Below are positions 14,601 through 23,721 of a DNA stretch of 64,000 nt, piece after piece. Origin of the DNA: CAVXSP01 sp963764505 (lineage in GTDB: Bacteria > Acidobacteriota > Vicinamibacteria > Vicinamibacterales > SCN-69-37); NCBI GenBank assembly GCA_963764505.1, contig CAVXSP010000001.1, positions 1,426,001-1,490,000 of the forward strand, given 5' to 3'. How positions within the stretch are numbered: position 1 is the first letter of the stretch; each line of letters begins with the position of its first letter. The translations under genes and the position numbers were made by a program. The notes below the pieces were generated by a model that ran no database searches, was not told where the DNA came from, and saw only the letters and a program-made list of their open reading frames with translations.

Positions 14601-16211
14601 GTGTCGACCTCGGCGTCGCGTCCTGCGGGCGCGGCGATACCCGGCGCTGCGGCCCTCGTGGCAGCCGGCATCCTGCTGAGCCGGTGCACCGGCTTCCTCC
14701 GGACGTCCCTGTTTGCCGCGTACTTCGGCCAGGTGTCGCTCGCAGGCGACGCCTTCAATCAGGCGTTCCGGATCCCCAACATCCTGCAGAACCTGTTCGG
14801 CGAAGGCGCGTTGTCGGCTTCGTTCGTTCCGGTCTACGCCAGTCTGCTCGGCGCCGAGCGGCAGGAGGAAGCCGACCGGGTCGCGCGCGGCGTGCTGGCC
14901 CTGCTCGCGGCGGTGGTCTCCGCGTTCGTGCTGGCCGGTGTGGTGTGGACGCCGTCGTTCATCGGGTTCGTCGCCGTCGGCTTCCACGGCGAGAAGCTCG
15001 ACCTCACGATCCAGCTCGTCCGGTTGATGTTTCCCGGCGTCGGCCTTCTGGTGTTGTCGGCCTGGTGCCTGGCGATCCTCAACAGCCACGGCCGGTTCTT
15101 TCTTTCGTACGCCGCGCCCGTGCTGTGGAACGCCGCGATGGTCGTGACCCTCATCGTCTTCCGTCATCGGCCGCAGGATCGGCTGGCGGTGGTCCTGGCG
15201 TGGGGGTTCGTCGTCGGCAGCCTGCTGCAGCTCGGCGTCCAGGCGCCCGTCGTCTGGCGCCTGCTGTCCCGCGCACGAGGTCACGGCGCGCTGCATCTGT
15301 CCGAGCACGTGGGCACGGTCGTTCGAAACTTCGTGCCGGTGGCCTTCAGCCGCGGCGTGAACCAGCTCAGCGCCTACATCGACGCGCAGATCTCGACGCT
15401 GCTGCCGACGGGGGCCGTGAGCGGGTTGTTCTATGCGCAGCAGCTCTACACGCTGCCCGTGAGTCTCTTCGGGATGTCGGTCTCCGCGGCCGAGCTGCCG
15501 GCGATGTCCGGCGTCGTGGGGGCCGGCACCGACGCCATCGCGACGCTGCGGCAGCGCCTCGACGCGAGCCAGCGCACGATTGCGGCGTTCGTCGTGCCGT
15601 CGGCCGTGGCGTTCTTCGCGCTCGGGGACCTCATCGCGGCGATCATCTTCCAGCGCGGCCACTTCACCCATCAGAACTCGCTGTACGTCTGGGCCGTGCT
15701 GGCCGGCTCGGCGGTCGGTCTGCTCTCGTCGACGATCGGACGGCTGTACAGCGCGGCGTTCTACGCGCTCGGCGATACCAGGACGCCGGTCAAGTATGCG
15801 GCGGTGCGCGTGGCGCTCGTCGCGGTGCTGGGGTACATGGGCGCCATCTACGGCCCCGGGCTGGTCCATGTGGGCGCGGAGTGGGGCGCGGTGGCGCTCA
15901 CCGCGTCCGCCGGCTTTTCTGGCTGGGTGGAGTTCGCGCTGCTGCGCCGCGGGCTCGGCCGCCGCATTGGCACGGTGCCCGTCCCGGGCAGCTTTCTCTC
16001 GCGCGTGTGGGGGCTGGCCCTCGTCGCGGCCACCGTCGCCACGGCACTGCGCTGGGCGGTGCCAGCCGGGTGGATGGTGTCGTCGAGCTGGCTGGCCGCG
16101 GCGCGCAGCCTCATCATCGTAGCCGTCTACGGCAGCACGTTTCTCGTGCTGGCCCATCGAAGCGGCGTGCTCACGGTCACGGATCTTCGGCGCCGGCTGC
16201 GGCGGCAGTAG
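14601..16211 (+). CDS. murJ: Lipid II flippase MurJ
   Basis: A 536-residue polytopic membrane protein of the MATE-like MurJ/MviN family that moves lipid II across the inner membrane for peptidoglycan synthesis. Typical segments: GILLSRCTGFLRTSLFAAYF, FRIPNILQNLFGEGALSASF (conserved MurJ signature), AYIDAQISTLLPTGAVSGLF, and FYALGDTRTPVKYA. About 14 hydrophobic helices can be counted. GTG 14601 starts 1 nt after the SLOG gene stop; an in-frame TTG at 14592 is the alternative. It is intact and ends in a basic tail. Confidence 0.92.
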   Translation: MSTSASRPAGAAIPGAAALVAAGILLSRCTGFLRTSLFAAYFGQVSLAGDAFNQAFRIPNILQNLFGEGALSASFVPVYASLLGAERQEEADRVARGVLALLAAVVSAFVLAGVVWTPSFIGFVAVGFHGEKLDLTIQLVRLMFPGVGLLVLSAWCLAILNSHGRFFLSYAAPVLWNAAMVVTLIVFRHRPQDRLAVVLAWGFVVGSLLQLGVQAPVVWRLLSRARGHGALHLSEHVGTVVRNFVPVAFSRGVNQLSAYIDAQISTLLPTGAVSGLFYAQQLYTLPVSLFGMSVSAAELPAMSGVVGAGTDAIATLRQRLDASQRTIAAFVVPSAVAFFALGDLIAAIIFQRGHFTHQNSLYVWAVLAGSAVGLLSSTIGRLYSAAFYALGDTRTPVKYAAVRVALVAVLGYMGAIYGPGLVHVGAEWGAVALTASAGFSGWVEFALLRRGLGRRIGTVPVPGSFLSRVWGLALVAATVATALRWAVPAGWMVSSSWLAAARSLIIVAVYGSTFLVLAHRSGVLTVTDLRRRLRRQ

Positions 16212-16432
16212 GCGTGCGGCAGTCGGTGTCGGGATCGTGGAGGAGCCGTCCGTCCCGCGAGAACGCTCGCAGGTTCGAGTTCGACACCGGGATCCGAGGA
16301 TCGGGCGGATCTCCAGACCGGATTTCTGGATCCGGTGGCCAGCCGAGCGGTCGCCCTCACGCGCGCCGCTTGCGTCTGCGTCCACCGCCTGTCCTTCCAG
16401 AATGGCTTGCTTCTTGCTCGTTCCTCTCGCCA
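16212..16432. other. Gene-free stretch
   Basis: About 220 bp between murJ and the frameshifted secreted protein. No coding pattern, tRNA or strong terminator was seen; a short inverted repeat around CCGGATTTCTGGATCCGG (about 16318-16335) is the only structure. Confidence 0.4.
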
Positions 16433-17946
16433 ATGTTGCGACGCGCGTTGACACGAGGACTCCTCATGCTCGGCAGCATCCTGACGACGGCATCCCTGAC
16501 CCGGGCGGCCGACGTTCGGGAGCCCTGCCTGGCCTATGGCGAAGCCAACGTGGTTCTGCTCGGAGTCGCAGGTTCGCCTGTCAGTTACCGGCTTACGTTC
16601 GACGTGGGTCTTTCCGCGGCGAAGCAGCGGCTCGCCGAGGCCGAGCATGCGCTCGAGCAGTATCGAATCTCCATCGGGGACTCGAAGGCCCTGACGCGTG
16701 ATTCGCTCGGCCGCCTCCACAGCGAGGCACGGTCTCCGTACGAAATGGATCTCATTCGGCGGACAAGCGATGCCCTCAATGACGTTTGGCAGGCGGAGGC
16801 GATGACGTCGAAGCCACTGGATCTCGTCGTCACGCCGATGGAGGTCGTCACCTGGTTCAAGGGCAAGACGAGGCCGGTCGTTTTCCTGAACGGCGGGCCG
16901 CCGGTCATCCCGGGTCGCTCGTACTTGATTTACGGCGACTATCCCTTCTTCGGGTCCGACGCCGTCGTCAGGCCGATCGATCCTCTGGACATTGACGCCG
17001 CGACGGAGGATTTGCGCTATCTCTCGTCGGCAGTCGGTTCACCGGAGACGACGATTCGCGGCGCGCTGCGATTTCGCGATCCGGGCGGCGGACGTGACAG
17101 CCTTGGACTTTCCGGCATCATCGTCCGCGCGGTCTCGGACACCTGGACGGCGAGACGACGACCGTGTCCGACGGGAGCTTCGTATTCGACGGAGTGCCGC
17201 CGGGGGGCGTCAGGCTGGAACCACAGCTCGCCGCGCCTCTGACGCTTGGGAAGGCGCGCTCCGGCCTGCGGCAGCTTCAGGGCGGATGCGTCGCCTGGAA
17301 CCTCGAAGTCACCGTGGACGGCCAAGTTCGCGGACACGTGTTCCGGGAGGACTGGCGGCCCCTCACGGCCGCCTCCGTCGACCTGCTGCGTCTCGACACG
17401 AGCCAGGCCCGGGACGATTGGCACCAGGGCGACGTCAGGACGGACGAGGGGGGCGCCTTCGAGTTCCACGGGCTTCCCCCGGGAACCTATCTGCTGGGCG
17501 TGAATCTCCGGAGACGACCGACAGGTGGCTTCCCCTACCGGCCGACTTTCTATCCGGGCACCGTCGACCGAGCCCTCGCCCAGCGCATCGTCGTCGGTCT
17601 GGGCAGCCAGTCTGACGGATTCGATTTCCGCCTCAGCGACCCGCTGCCTCGGGGGCAGCTCGAAGTCCAACTGGACAGCGGCGGCATGCCGCAGCGCGAT
17701 GTGCACGTCTGCGTCCGTCAGCCTGGTACAGGTGGAGGCACCTATCCGAAATTTGGAGACGAGCCCGTGCGCGTGGATGTCGTGCAGGGCGAAGACTACG
17801 TCGTGGAGATCCACGCGGACACGCCGGCGGGACACGTTCATTCCGCGCCGGTGCGCGTTCGGGGAGCGTCTGGACGGACTGTGCTGACGCTCCGGGCGGA
17901 CCCGCGGGCGGAGCATCCGAAGGACTCTGACTGCAGCCTCTTCTGA
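16433..17946 (+). pseudogene. Secreted protein with carboxypeptidase-regulatory-like domains, frameshifted
   Basis: The first part (from ATG 16433) has a signal peptide, then EPCLAYGEANVVLLGVA and PVVFLNGGPPVIPGRSYLIY, a pattern common in acidobacterial secreted proteins. Near 17138-17150 one base is missing. The next frame continues with LDGETTTVSDGSFVFDGVPP and AFEFHGLPPGTYLLGVN, which are beta-sandwich carboxypeptidase-regulatory/SdrD-like repeats. Joined, the product would be about 500 residues and exported. It is either inactive or an assembly indel; function of the family is structural and poorly known. Confidence 0.75.
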
Positions 17947-18018
17947 TCGGGCCTGTTACGCAGTCCGACGTCAGAGCCGCCTGGCGCATCGCTCTCGACG
18001 GCCGTCATTCACAACAGC

Positions 18019-18489
18019 TCACGACTTCCGCAGCGCGACGGCCGGATCGACGCGTGCCGCGCGGTTGGCGGGCAGGTAGCTGGCCAGGGCGGCCACGGCC
18101 AGCATTAGAAAGGAGACGGCCACGAACGTCACGGGATCCGTCGCGTCCACGCCGAACAGGAGCGCCGCCACGAACCGGCTGACGCCGAACGCGAGGACGA
18201 GGCCGGCCGCCAGACCGAGGCCGACGAGCGCCATCGACTCGCTCATCACGAGTCTCATCACCGTGAGCCGCTCCGCCCCGAGCGCCATCCGGATGCCAAT
18301 CTCGTTCGTGCGGCGAGAGACGCTGTACGACATCAGACCGAACAGCCCGATACAGGCCAGCAGCAGCGCCAGGGCGCCGAACCACGCGCACGCCTCGGCG
18401 AACAGCCGTTCCTGCGCGAAGCGCCCCTCGATCTGATCGAGCTGCGTCGAGACGTTCGTCAGGGGCAGGTCCGGATCGATCCCGCGCAC
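18019..18489 (-). pseudogene. C-terminal fragment of an ADOP permease
   Basis: The 156 residues begin MRGIDPDLPLTNVSTQLDQI and match the last fifth of ADOP proteins: LLACIGLFGLMSYSVSRRTN, EIGIRMALGAERLTVMRLVM, LPANRAARVDPAVALRKS. No upstream part of the permease is present in any frame, so it is a truncated relic. There is no RBS in front of the internal ATG. Confidence 0.85.
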
Positions 18490-18789
18490 GAGCTGACGAT
18501 GGGGCCAGCGGAATCTCGGTCGGCAGGCTCAGATGCCGTGCCGAGGCGGGCCGTGTCACGATCGGCGGTAAATCAGAGGGCGGCGGCAGGGCCGCTTGGC
18601 CTCGATCGGCCGTTGCCTCGGTGACGGCGTTCCGCACGGCTGCCGTCACCGGAGCGACGCCGGGCCCCACCGTCACCAACTGGCAAGCCGGCCTTCGGAA
18701 GTAGCCGCGGCAGGCGCGGCCTCGCCGGATGGAAAGTACGTCTTGGTCGAGCATGTGGCCGATGGCACAGGACCTCGCGGCGAAGACGC
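18490..18789. other. Gene-free stretch
   Basis: About 300 bp between the ADOP relic and nucleotidyltransferase pair 2. Both strands were read; no recognisable protein fragment or RNA was found. Confidence 0.4.
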
Positions 18790-18804
18790 TACAATGCCTT
18801 TGTG
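18790..18804 (+). promoter_or_regulatory. -10 box TACAAT for a leaderless GTG at 18802
   Basis: TACAAT ends 6 nt before the GTG start, without a Shine-Dalgarno, as at 326 and 14030. Confidence 0.5.
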
Positions 18805-19056
18805 ATCACCCGCGGCATTCGTGAGTTCGTCGGGCGCGACTGGGCTGCGGTCCGCGAGAGCAAGGATGCCTACTGGGCCGCACGCATCGAGCGCCTGGGG
18901 CCCATCGAGGGACTCCGAATCGCGGATGAACTTCGCCGACAGATGCTCCTGCAGAATCCAGCGTGGCCTGATACCCGGCTCCGCGAGGACGACGTGCTCG
19001 CGCACGCTCGTCTTGCCCGACTCTTCCAGCGTGCCTCTCCAGCCCGCCGCGCTTGA
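18802..19056 (+). CDS. Small partner protein of nucleotidyltransferase pair 2
   Basis: An 84-residue protein, ITRGIREFVGRDWAAVRESK at the start and ADELRRQMLLQNPAW in the middle, rich in charged helices. It is unrelated in sequence to the 75-residue partner at 338 but occupies the same position: leaderless start and 26-nt overlap with the following nucleotidyltransferase gene. It may be an antitoxin-like or regulatory partner; the function is not known. Confidence 0.6.
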   Translation: MITRGIREFVGRDWAAVRESKDAYWAARIERLGPIEGLRIADELRRQMLLQNPAWPDTRLREDDVLAHARLARLFQRASPARRA

Positions 19057-19603
19057 ACTGCTGACCGCGCTGGACCCGGTCCTCGCGCGATGGGGCCGAT
19101 GGTATGTGTTCGGCGCTCAGGCGGTCATCGTCTACGGTGTTCCCAGACTCAGCGCCGACGTTGACGTCACGCTCGCGCTCGAGCCAGACACACCCGAACG
19201 GTTCGCGCGCGAGATGCATGCCGCAGGATTCGCGCTCCGCGTCGCCGACCCTGAATTCGTCCGACGGACCAGAGTCATGCCGTTCGTCCACTCGGCGACG
19301 GGTATGCCGCTCGATATCGTGCTGGCGGGGTCGGGACTCGAGGACGAGTTCCTCGATCGGGCCGTCATGACTGATATCGGCACCACAACCGTGCCCGTCA
19401 TCGCTCCTGCGGACCTGCTGATTGCGAAGCTGCTTGCGGGTCGACCGAAGGATATTGAAGATGCGCGTGCGCTCTGGCATCTCCATGGGGGCGAGTTGGA
19501 CGCGGCCCGCGTGCGCCGCACGCTCCACCTGCTCGAAGGGGCCTTGAGCCAAAGCGACCTCGTGTCGGCGTTCGAAGCACTCGTCCAGCGGCCATCCCGC
19601 TGA
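19031..19603 (+). CDS. Nucleotidyltransferase-fold protein, pair 2
   Basis: A 190-residue protein with YVFGAQAVIVYGVPRLSADV followed by DVTLAL (DVDV acid motif), DIVLAGSGLEDEF and the C-terminal IAPADLLIAKLLAGRPKDIE, diagnostic of AbiEii-like nucleotidyltransferases (DUF6036/MNT-like). The GTG at 19031 overlaps the upstream partner. All core acids look intact. The architecture of small leaderless partner plus overlapping nucleotidyltransferase is the same as at 338-1086, although the partners differ. Confidence 0.75.
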   Translation: MPLQPAALELLTALDPVLARWGRWYVFGAQAVIVYGVPRLSADVDVTLALEPDTPERFAREMHAAGFALRVADPEFVRRTRVMPFVHSATGMPLDIVLAGSGLEDEFLDRAVMTDIGTTTVPVIAPADLLIAKLLAGRPKDIEDARALWHLHGGELDAARVRRTLHLLEGALSQSDLVSAFEALVQRPSR

Positions 19604-19614
19604 CCGCTCGCCAC

Positions 19615-19865
19615 TCATACGCGCTTCGCCGGCGTCTCCCTCCAGACGCTTATCGCGCACAGGCGCTGCTCAGTTTCACCTCGAGAGCGCGCGATCTTCG
19701 TGTGCATGTCCACGCAATACGCGCACCCGTTGGTGAGCGACGCGCGCAGCTTGACCAGTCCGAGAAGCCCTCGATCGAGTCCGGTCTGGTCCACGTATTG
19801 TTGAAGCCCCTCATTGCTGCCCTGACTTCCTGGGCCGTCTTCGCGTAGTCCAACCGTGGCTGCAT
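19615..19865 (-). pseudogene. AhpD/carboxymuconolactone decarboxylase-like, frameshifted and truncated
   Basis: From ATG 19865 (good AAGGAG) the product starts MQPRLDYAKTAQEVRAAM. One base is missing near 19822, after which another frame gives GLQQYVDQTGLDRGLLGLVK and NGCAYCVDMHTKIAR, the CxxC peroxidatic motif of the family. The protein stops after ISVWRETPAKRV, about 60 residues short of normal. These proteins reduce peroxides or act as antioxidant partners; this copy is inactive. Confidence 0.8.
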
Positions 19866-19990
19866 GGCTCTCTCCTTCATCCGGCGGCGAGTCTGCCATT
19901 CGTTTCTCGTGCCAGCTCATGACGTTCACCAGGTCGCCATCAGCCGCCTGAGTCGGCGGCCGGGGCGGCGTTTCCGTATACTCTCCAGCC

Positions 19991-20869
19991 GTGGGCCGTT
20001 ATGTGCCGCCCGTGCTGCTCGCGGCCGCGCTCATCGCCTGTGGCAATGCGCCGGTCGTGCCCAGTCAGTCGCCGGCGCCTCCGGCCGGCGAGCCGTTCCT
20101 CCAGACGTTCGACTCGATGGCGGACGTCCAGGCCGCGTGGACGCTGTCGTCCTGGAGCAACGGCAACCGTTCGCATTCGCCCGCCAACGTCGGCGTGAAG
20201 GACGGGATCCTGCAGCTCACGTTGAGCGGCTCCTCGCCGGCCACGAAGCCCGTCTGCGCGGAGATCGTGTCGAGGCGCAGCGACTTCTTCCATGGCACCT
20301 ACCGCGCCTCGATCAAGATGACGAACACGCCGGGGGCCGTGGTCGGCTGGTTCACCTATCTGGGCAATCCGCTCAACGAGATCGACGTCGAGTTCCTGAC
20401 GCGCGATCCCCTGACAGCGCACTTCACGCTGCACCACATCCGGACCGGGGTCGACCACGCGACGACGACGCTGCCGTTCGACCCGAGCGCCGGCTTTCAC
20501 GAGTATCGCTTCGACTGGTACGCCGGCCGCGTCGAGTACTACGTGGACGGCCAGCTCGACGCGACGCTGACAAACGACGTGCCGGCCACGCCCTCGCGTC
20601 TGCTGCTGAATCACTGGAGCGGCAACATCCCCACATGGGGCGGCGACGCGCCCACGAGCGACGTGCAGATGCAGGTCGACTGGGTCTACTACTCACCCGA
20701 TTACCTCGCGCCACCTGGCCTGACGCGGGGGCTTCCCGCGGTTTCCCGTCGAGCGGCTCTGGCGCCGGGGCCTGACGAGGGCACAGGCTCACGTCGAGTA
20801 GTGGCCGAAGGACGTGGGGCCGACCGCGGCGTTGCGGAAGCGGTCGCACCCGCTTCAAGATGCTGTTGA
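19991..20869 (+). CDS. GH16-family lipoprotein (glucanase/galactanase-like)
   Basis: The N-terminus LLAAALIACGN carries a lipobox (LIAC), so the protein is probably membrane-anchored outside the cytoplasm. The GH16 jelly roll follows: FHGTYRASIKMTNTPGAV, then the catalytic NEIDVEF with nucleophile Glu130, Asp132 and acid/base Glu134, and VEYYVDGQLDATLTN. It should hydrolyse beta-1,3/1,4-glucans or galactans. The family normally ends near VDWVYYSPDY; the last 50 or so residues here are low-complexity and may be read-through after a lost stop. TATACT (19977-19982) lies 8 nt before the GTG start. Confidence 0.8.
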   Translation: MGRYVPPVLLAAALIACGNAPVVPSQSPAPPAGEPFLQTFDSMADVQAAWTLSSWSNGNRSHSPANVGVKDGILQLTLSGSSPATKPVCAEIVSRRSDFFHGTYRASIKMTNTPGAVVGWFTYLGNPLNEIDVEFLTRDPLTAHFTLHHIRTGVDHATTTLPFDPSAGFHEYRFDWYAGRVEYYVDGQLDATLTNDVPATPSRLLLNHWSGNIPTWGGDAPTSDVQMQVDWVYYSPDYLAPPGLTRGLPAVSRRAALAPGPDEGTGSRRVVAEGRGADRGVAEAVAPASRCC

Positions 20870-21922
20870 CGATGATCCGCTCGGCGCAATGAACGCGTAG
20901 CGCACGATCCGAATCACATTGATCGTGTTGAGCGCCGACGCCACCAGCAGGCTCCACGCCGCGATCTGCACGACCGGCACGACGGCGAATGCCAGCCCCG
21001 ACCGCGAGCAACGGCACGCCGAGCAGCCACAGCACGAAGACGACCGCCTGTCCGCGCCGCCACGGCATCTCGTGCGGCGAAGGCACGGGCCCGGTGCGCC
21101 CGCGGATCGCAAACGCCCAGTACCACGCGAACAGGGGCAGCAGCCGCCCTTCCATGCCGACGATGATCTGGGAGAGGAACCCGACGAGACCCAAGACATC
21201 GTAGGCCATCGCCGCGCGCAAGGTGAGGAGCACCGCCGTGATCCAGAGTCGGCGTCCTTCCGGCATCTGGGCGGCAGCACCATCGGCAGCAGCCGGTACG
21301 CGACGCCGACCACCATCATCGTGGCCCAGCCGATCGCGGCGACGTGCGCGTGCGCGAAGACGTTGGAGAGTACGGCCCTGGGCAGGAATCGGTGAACCTT
21401 GTCGAAGCCGATCAGGACGCCGAGGGTCGCGGCGCCGGCGATGTTGCAGAACGCCAGCACGACGTGGGCGCTGACCGCCCGGGCCACACCCGCGCCCGAG
21501 AGCTGTCGCACGATGCGGATGCCGGCGATCAGAATCCCGGCGCAGACCGTGGCGGCCGACCACTCCATGCCACGGTATTCCTGCAGTCAGAGGTGCGCCA
21601 CCATCCCCGAGATGCCGACGACGACGAGCACGAAGGCAGTGTAGTCGAGCCAGGTCTCGGTGAAACGCACCCGCAGCGCGATCGGGCCGACGAGATAGAG
21701 CGATCCCAGAATGGAGGCGGTGATCCACCCGAGGGTGGCGAGGTGGACGATCGCCAGCGTCCGCGGTTGATAGAAGAAGGCGGCGATCGTGCCGGAGTCG
21801 GCCGCAATGGCGGCAAACGCAAAGATCAGCACGGCGTGTGCGGTGCCGAAATACAGAAGGGGCAGGACGCGCGGCGGCACCTGCGACCGGAGCTTCTCGT
21901 TCACTAGAGGCCGGCCGCTCAT
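20855..21922 (-). pseudogene. Polytopic membrane protein (heme-copper oxidase subunit I-like), multiply broken
   Basis: From ATG 21922 the product has LPLLYFGTAHAVLIFAFAAI and HLATLGWITASILGSLYLVG, resembling cbb3-oxidase-subunit-I-like membrane proteins. TGA at 21587 interrupts MVAHL/LQEYRGMEW where tryptophan is expected. The frame then continues with NVFAHAHVAAIGWATMMVVG; a shift near 21270 moves to AQMPEGRRLWITAVLL, and a second near 20995 returns to LAFAVVPVVQIAAWSLLVAS. With one nonsense codon and two frameshifts it is a pseudogene. Its start overlaps the preceding gene's stop (ATGA). Confidence 0.75.
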
Positions 21923-22695
21923 TTGTCGGAAATCGCCGAGGTGCTCGCCTTTCCGGACAGCCTGCCCGGCGTGCTCGTGCCGGTGCTGCCCGAGGTGGCT
22001 CGCACCCGGCGTTCAGCCTCCGCCTTCAGCGGCCGAAGGGACGCCCACCGAATCAGGATGATGCCCGGCGACAGGAACGCCCAGTACCTCCGGAACCTCG
22101 CGCGTGCGCCGGCATCGGTCGCGACCGCGCGCGTTTCCATCCGGAAGACGGACGCCTGCGGCGCCTGCGCATCGGCCCGCAGCGTCCACGCGATCTTCAC
22201 GTAGTCTGGCTCATCAAATGCCGCGAACTCAGCCGGCGGCACGGAGCGGAACGCGGGGTTCGCTTCCCACGGCTTGGTCACGGCGCCGACGACGACCTCA
22301 CGATCGGGGGCTTCGTCCAGAATGACCCAGCCGAGAGACTGCACCTCCGCCAGCAGTCCGTGCGGTCGCTGGCCGGCATCGGGCTTCGCGCCGAGAATGA
22401 CTTCCCGCGCCCGGAAGATCGCGCGCACGATCGGCTGCTCGAGCAGATCCAACTCCTTCGCCGCCGCGAGCGTCACAGCAGCCGGAGCAGCCACACGGAC
22501 GTGGTGACGCTCAACGACATCGTACCGAGGCATGAACCGGTCGAGCAGCGGGTCTTCGTCTTCGGTTGTCGGCGGCGATGCGTGTCCATATCGGGTCCAG
22601 GCCATCGCCACGTAAGCGGCATATAGGCCGGCAGCGAATCCGGCACCGACGGCAATCCCGCGTGCGATCGACCGCGCGCCTGGTATCCGTCTCAT
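21919..22695 (-). CDS. SRPBCC-like membrane-anchored protein
   Basis: A 258-residue protein with an N-terminal helix (GIAVGAGFAAGLYAAYVAMA). The body has YDVVERHHVRVAAPAAVTLA, AIFRAREVILGAKPD, EVVVGAVTKPWEANPAF and DEPDYVKIAWTLRAD, the strand-helix pattern of SRPBCC-type lipid/ligand-binding folds seen in acidobacterial hypotheticals. AAGGAGGAG precedes ATG 22695. It is followed by, and overlaps, the broken oxidase-like gene. Ligand unknown. Confidence 0.55.
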   Translation of the reverse strand: MRRIPGARSIARGIAVGAGFAAGLYAAYVAMAWTRYGHASPPTTEDEDPLLDRFMPRYDVVERHHVRVAAPAAVTLAAAKELDLLEQPIVRAIFRAREVILGAKPDAGQRPHGLLAEVQSLGWVILDEAPDREVVVGAVTKPWEANPAFRSVPPAEFAAFDEPDYVKIAWTLRADAQAPQASVFRMETRAVATDAGARARFRRYWAFLSPGIILIRWASLRPLKAEAERRVRATSGSTGTSTPGRLSGKASTSAISDK

Positions 22696-22843
22696 GCCGC
22701 GCTCCTCCTTGCCTCCTGGCCCTGCCCGTTGTGCGACCGGACGCATGCCGCGCCGAGCCGTGCGGCGCCGGCCAGCAGCGGTGCCAACCGCTTCTCGTTG
22801 GTCAAATAGACTTGGTACGTCCGAATGTCCTCGGGTCCCAATA

Positions 22844-23028
22844 TTACAGTCGACGTTCGCCAACACCCTGAAGCACGTGCTGATGACGACCGGCGCCAAC
22901 CTGGGGAACATGGTCAGCATGGCGGCCGTTTCGCTGTTCCTGCCGCTCACGGCTGGGCAGATTCTCTTGAACAACTCCCTGTCCGATGTCCCCGCCGTCG
23001 GGCTCGCGGACGACCGAGCTAACGCCCG
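22844..23028 (+). pseudogene. C-terminal fragment of a cation-transporting P-type ATPase
   Basis: One plus-strand frame reads FANTLKHVLMTTGANLGNM, then VSMAAVSLFLPLTAGQILLN and NSLSDVPAVGLADDR. This is the transmembrane 5-6 region of MgtA-like P-type ATPases. Nothing of the P or N domains is present and the frame is closed shortly after, so this is a relic of about 60 residues in an otherwise gene-free 320-bp gap. Confidence 0.75.
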
Positions 23029-23282
23029 TCCGTCCGCGCCCGGATCAGGTACGGCCCGGCGCCCTCCCGCTCCCACTGGACGGCACTGAAGGCGAGAAAC
23101 GCGCGCGTGTCGTCGATCGAGCGGTGCGCCGGCCAGGCGAGATGGCGCGTGACCTCCGCGTCGGCGGCGTAGCGCTGGAAGATGGCTTCCGCGTCGGCAT
23201 CCTCCGGCGGCGCGAGGATCACCCGCGCCGTCTCAACGACTGGCGGCGCTCTCATCGTCACGCGCGTCGGAAGCGCCGTCAT
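23019..23282 (-). pseudogene. GNAT acetyltransferase, N-terminal fragment
   Basis: Residues ARVILAPPEDADAEAIFQRY, VTRHLAWPAHRSIDDTRAFL and GAGPYLIRARTDG match the first half of RimJ/RimL-like GNAT proteins. The frame stops right after ARTDGR, before the acetyl-CoA-binding loop, so the copy is truncated. It overlaps the end of the upstream GNAT gene by 50 bp. Confidence 0.7.
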
Positions 23283-23700
23283 CGGGTGGGGCCGCGCGCG
23301 GCGGCTCGACCCAGCAGGAGTCGTGGTGGGTCATGCCGATATGCGGATAGTAGGTCCGCGCTTTGGGCGCGGCCAGCAGGATCAGGCGGGTCGGCAGGCC
23401 CGCCGCTTCGTGCGTGCGGCGGATCAGCTCCCGGCCGATGCCCCGGCGCTGCACGGCCCGATCGACCGCGAGGTCGGACAAGTACGTGCAGTAGGCGAAG
23501 TCGGTGAGGGCCCGGGAAACGCCGACCAGCGTGCCTGCGGAATCCCTGGCGGTGACGATCACGTCCGCGTGCACGAGCATCGCGGCCATCGTCGCGCGGC
23601 TGTCGACCGGCCGGCGTTCGGCAAGCGTCGAGCGCCGCAGCAGGTCGACGAACTCATCGACGCCGAGCCGCGGTTCCGTGCTGAATTGGAATCCTTCCAC
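23233..23700 (-). CDS. GNAT-family N-acetyltransferase
   Basis: A 155-residue protein with the GNAT core: DVIVTARDSAGTLVGVSRAL, CTYLSDLAVDRAVQRRGIGR (the R/Q-x-x-G-x-G/A acetyl-CoA loop) and LILLAAPKARTYYPHIGM. It should transfer acetyl groups to an amine; the substrate is unknown. The C-terminal 25 residues are charged and probably disordered. Confidence 0.8.
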   Translation of the reverse strand: MEGFQFSTEPRLGVDEFVDLLRRSTLAERRPVDSRATMAAMLVHADVIVTARDSAGTLVGVSRALTDFAYCTYLSDLAVDRAVQRRGIGRELIRRTHEAAGLPTRLILLAAPKARTYYPHIGMTHHDSCWVEPPRAAPPDDGASDARDDESAASR

Positions 23701-23721
23701 GGGGCATCATAGCCCCAGCGC

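Noticed and set aside
14520..16454. 644-codon minus frame across murJ
   Set aside because: Histidine/arginine-rich antisense; MurJ signature is clear on the plus strand.
21587..21589. In-frame TGA as selenocysteine
   Set aside because: The homologous position is tryptophan, two more frameshifts follow, and no SECIS-like hairpin is evident.
20424..21728. 434-codon minus frame in the oxidase-like region
   Set aside because: Only its middle (AQMPEGRRLWITAVLL) is real, as part of the frameshifted pseudogene.
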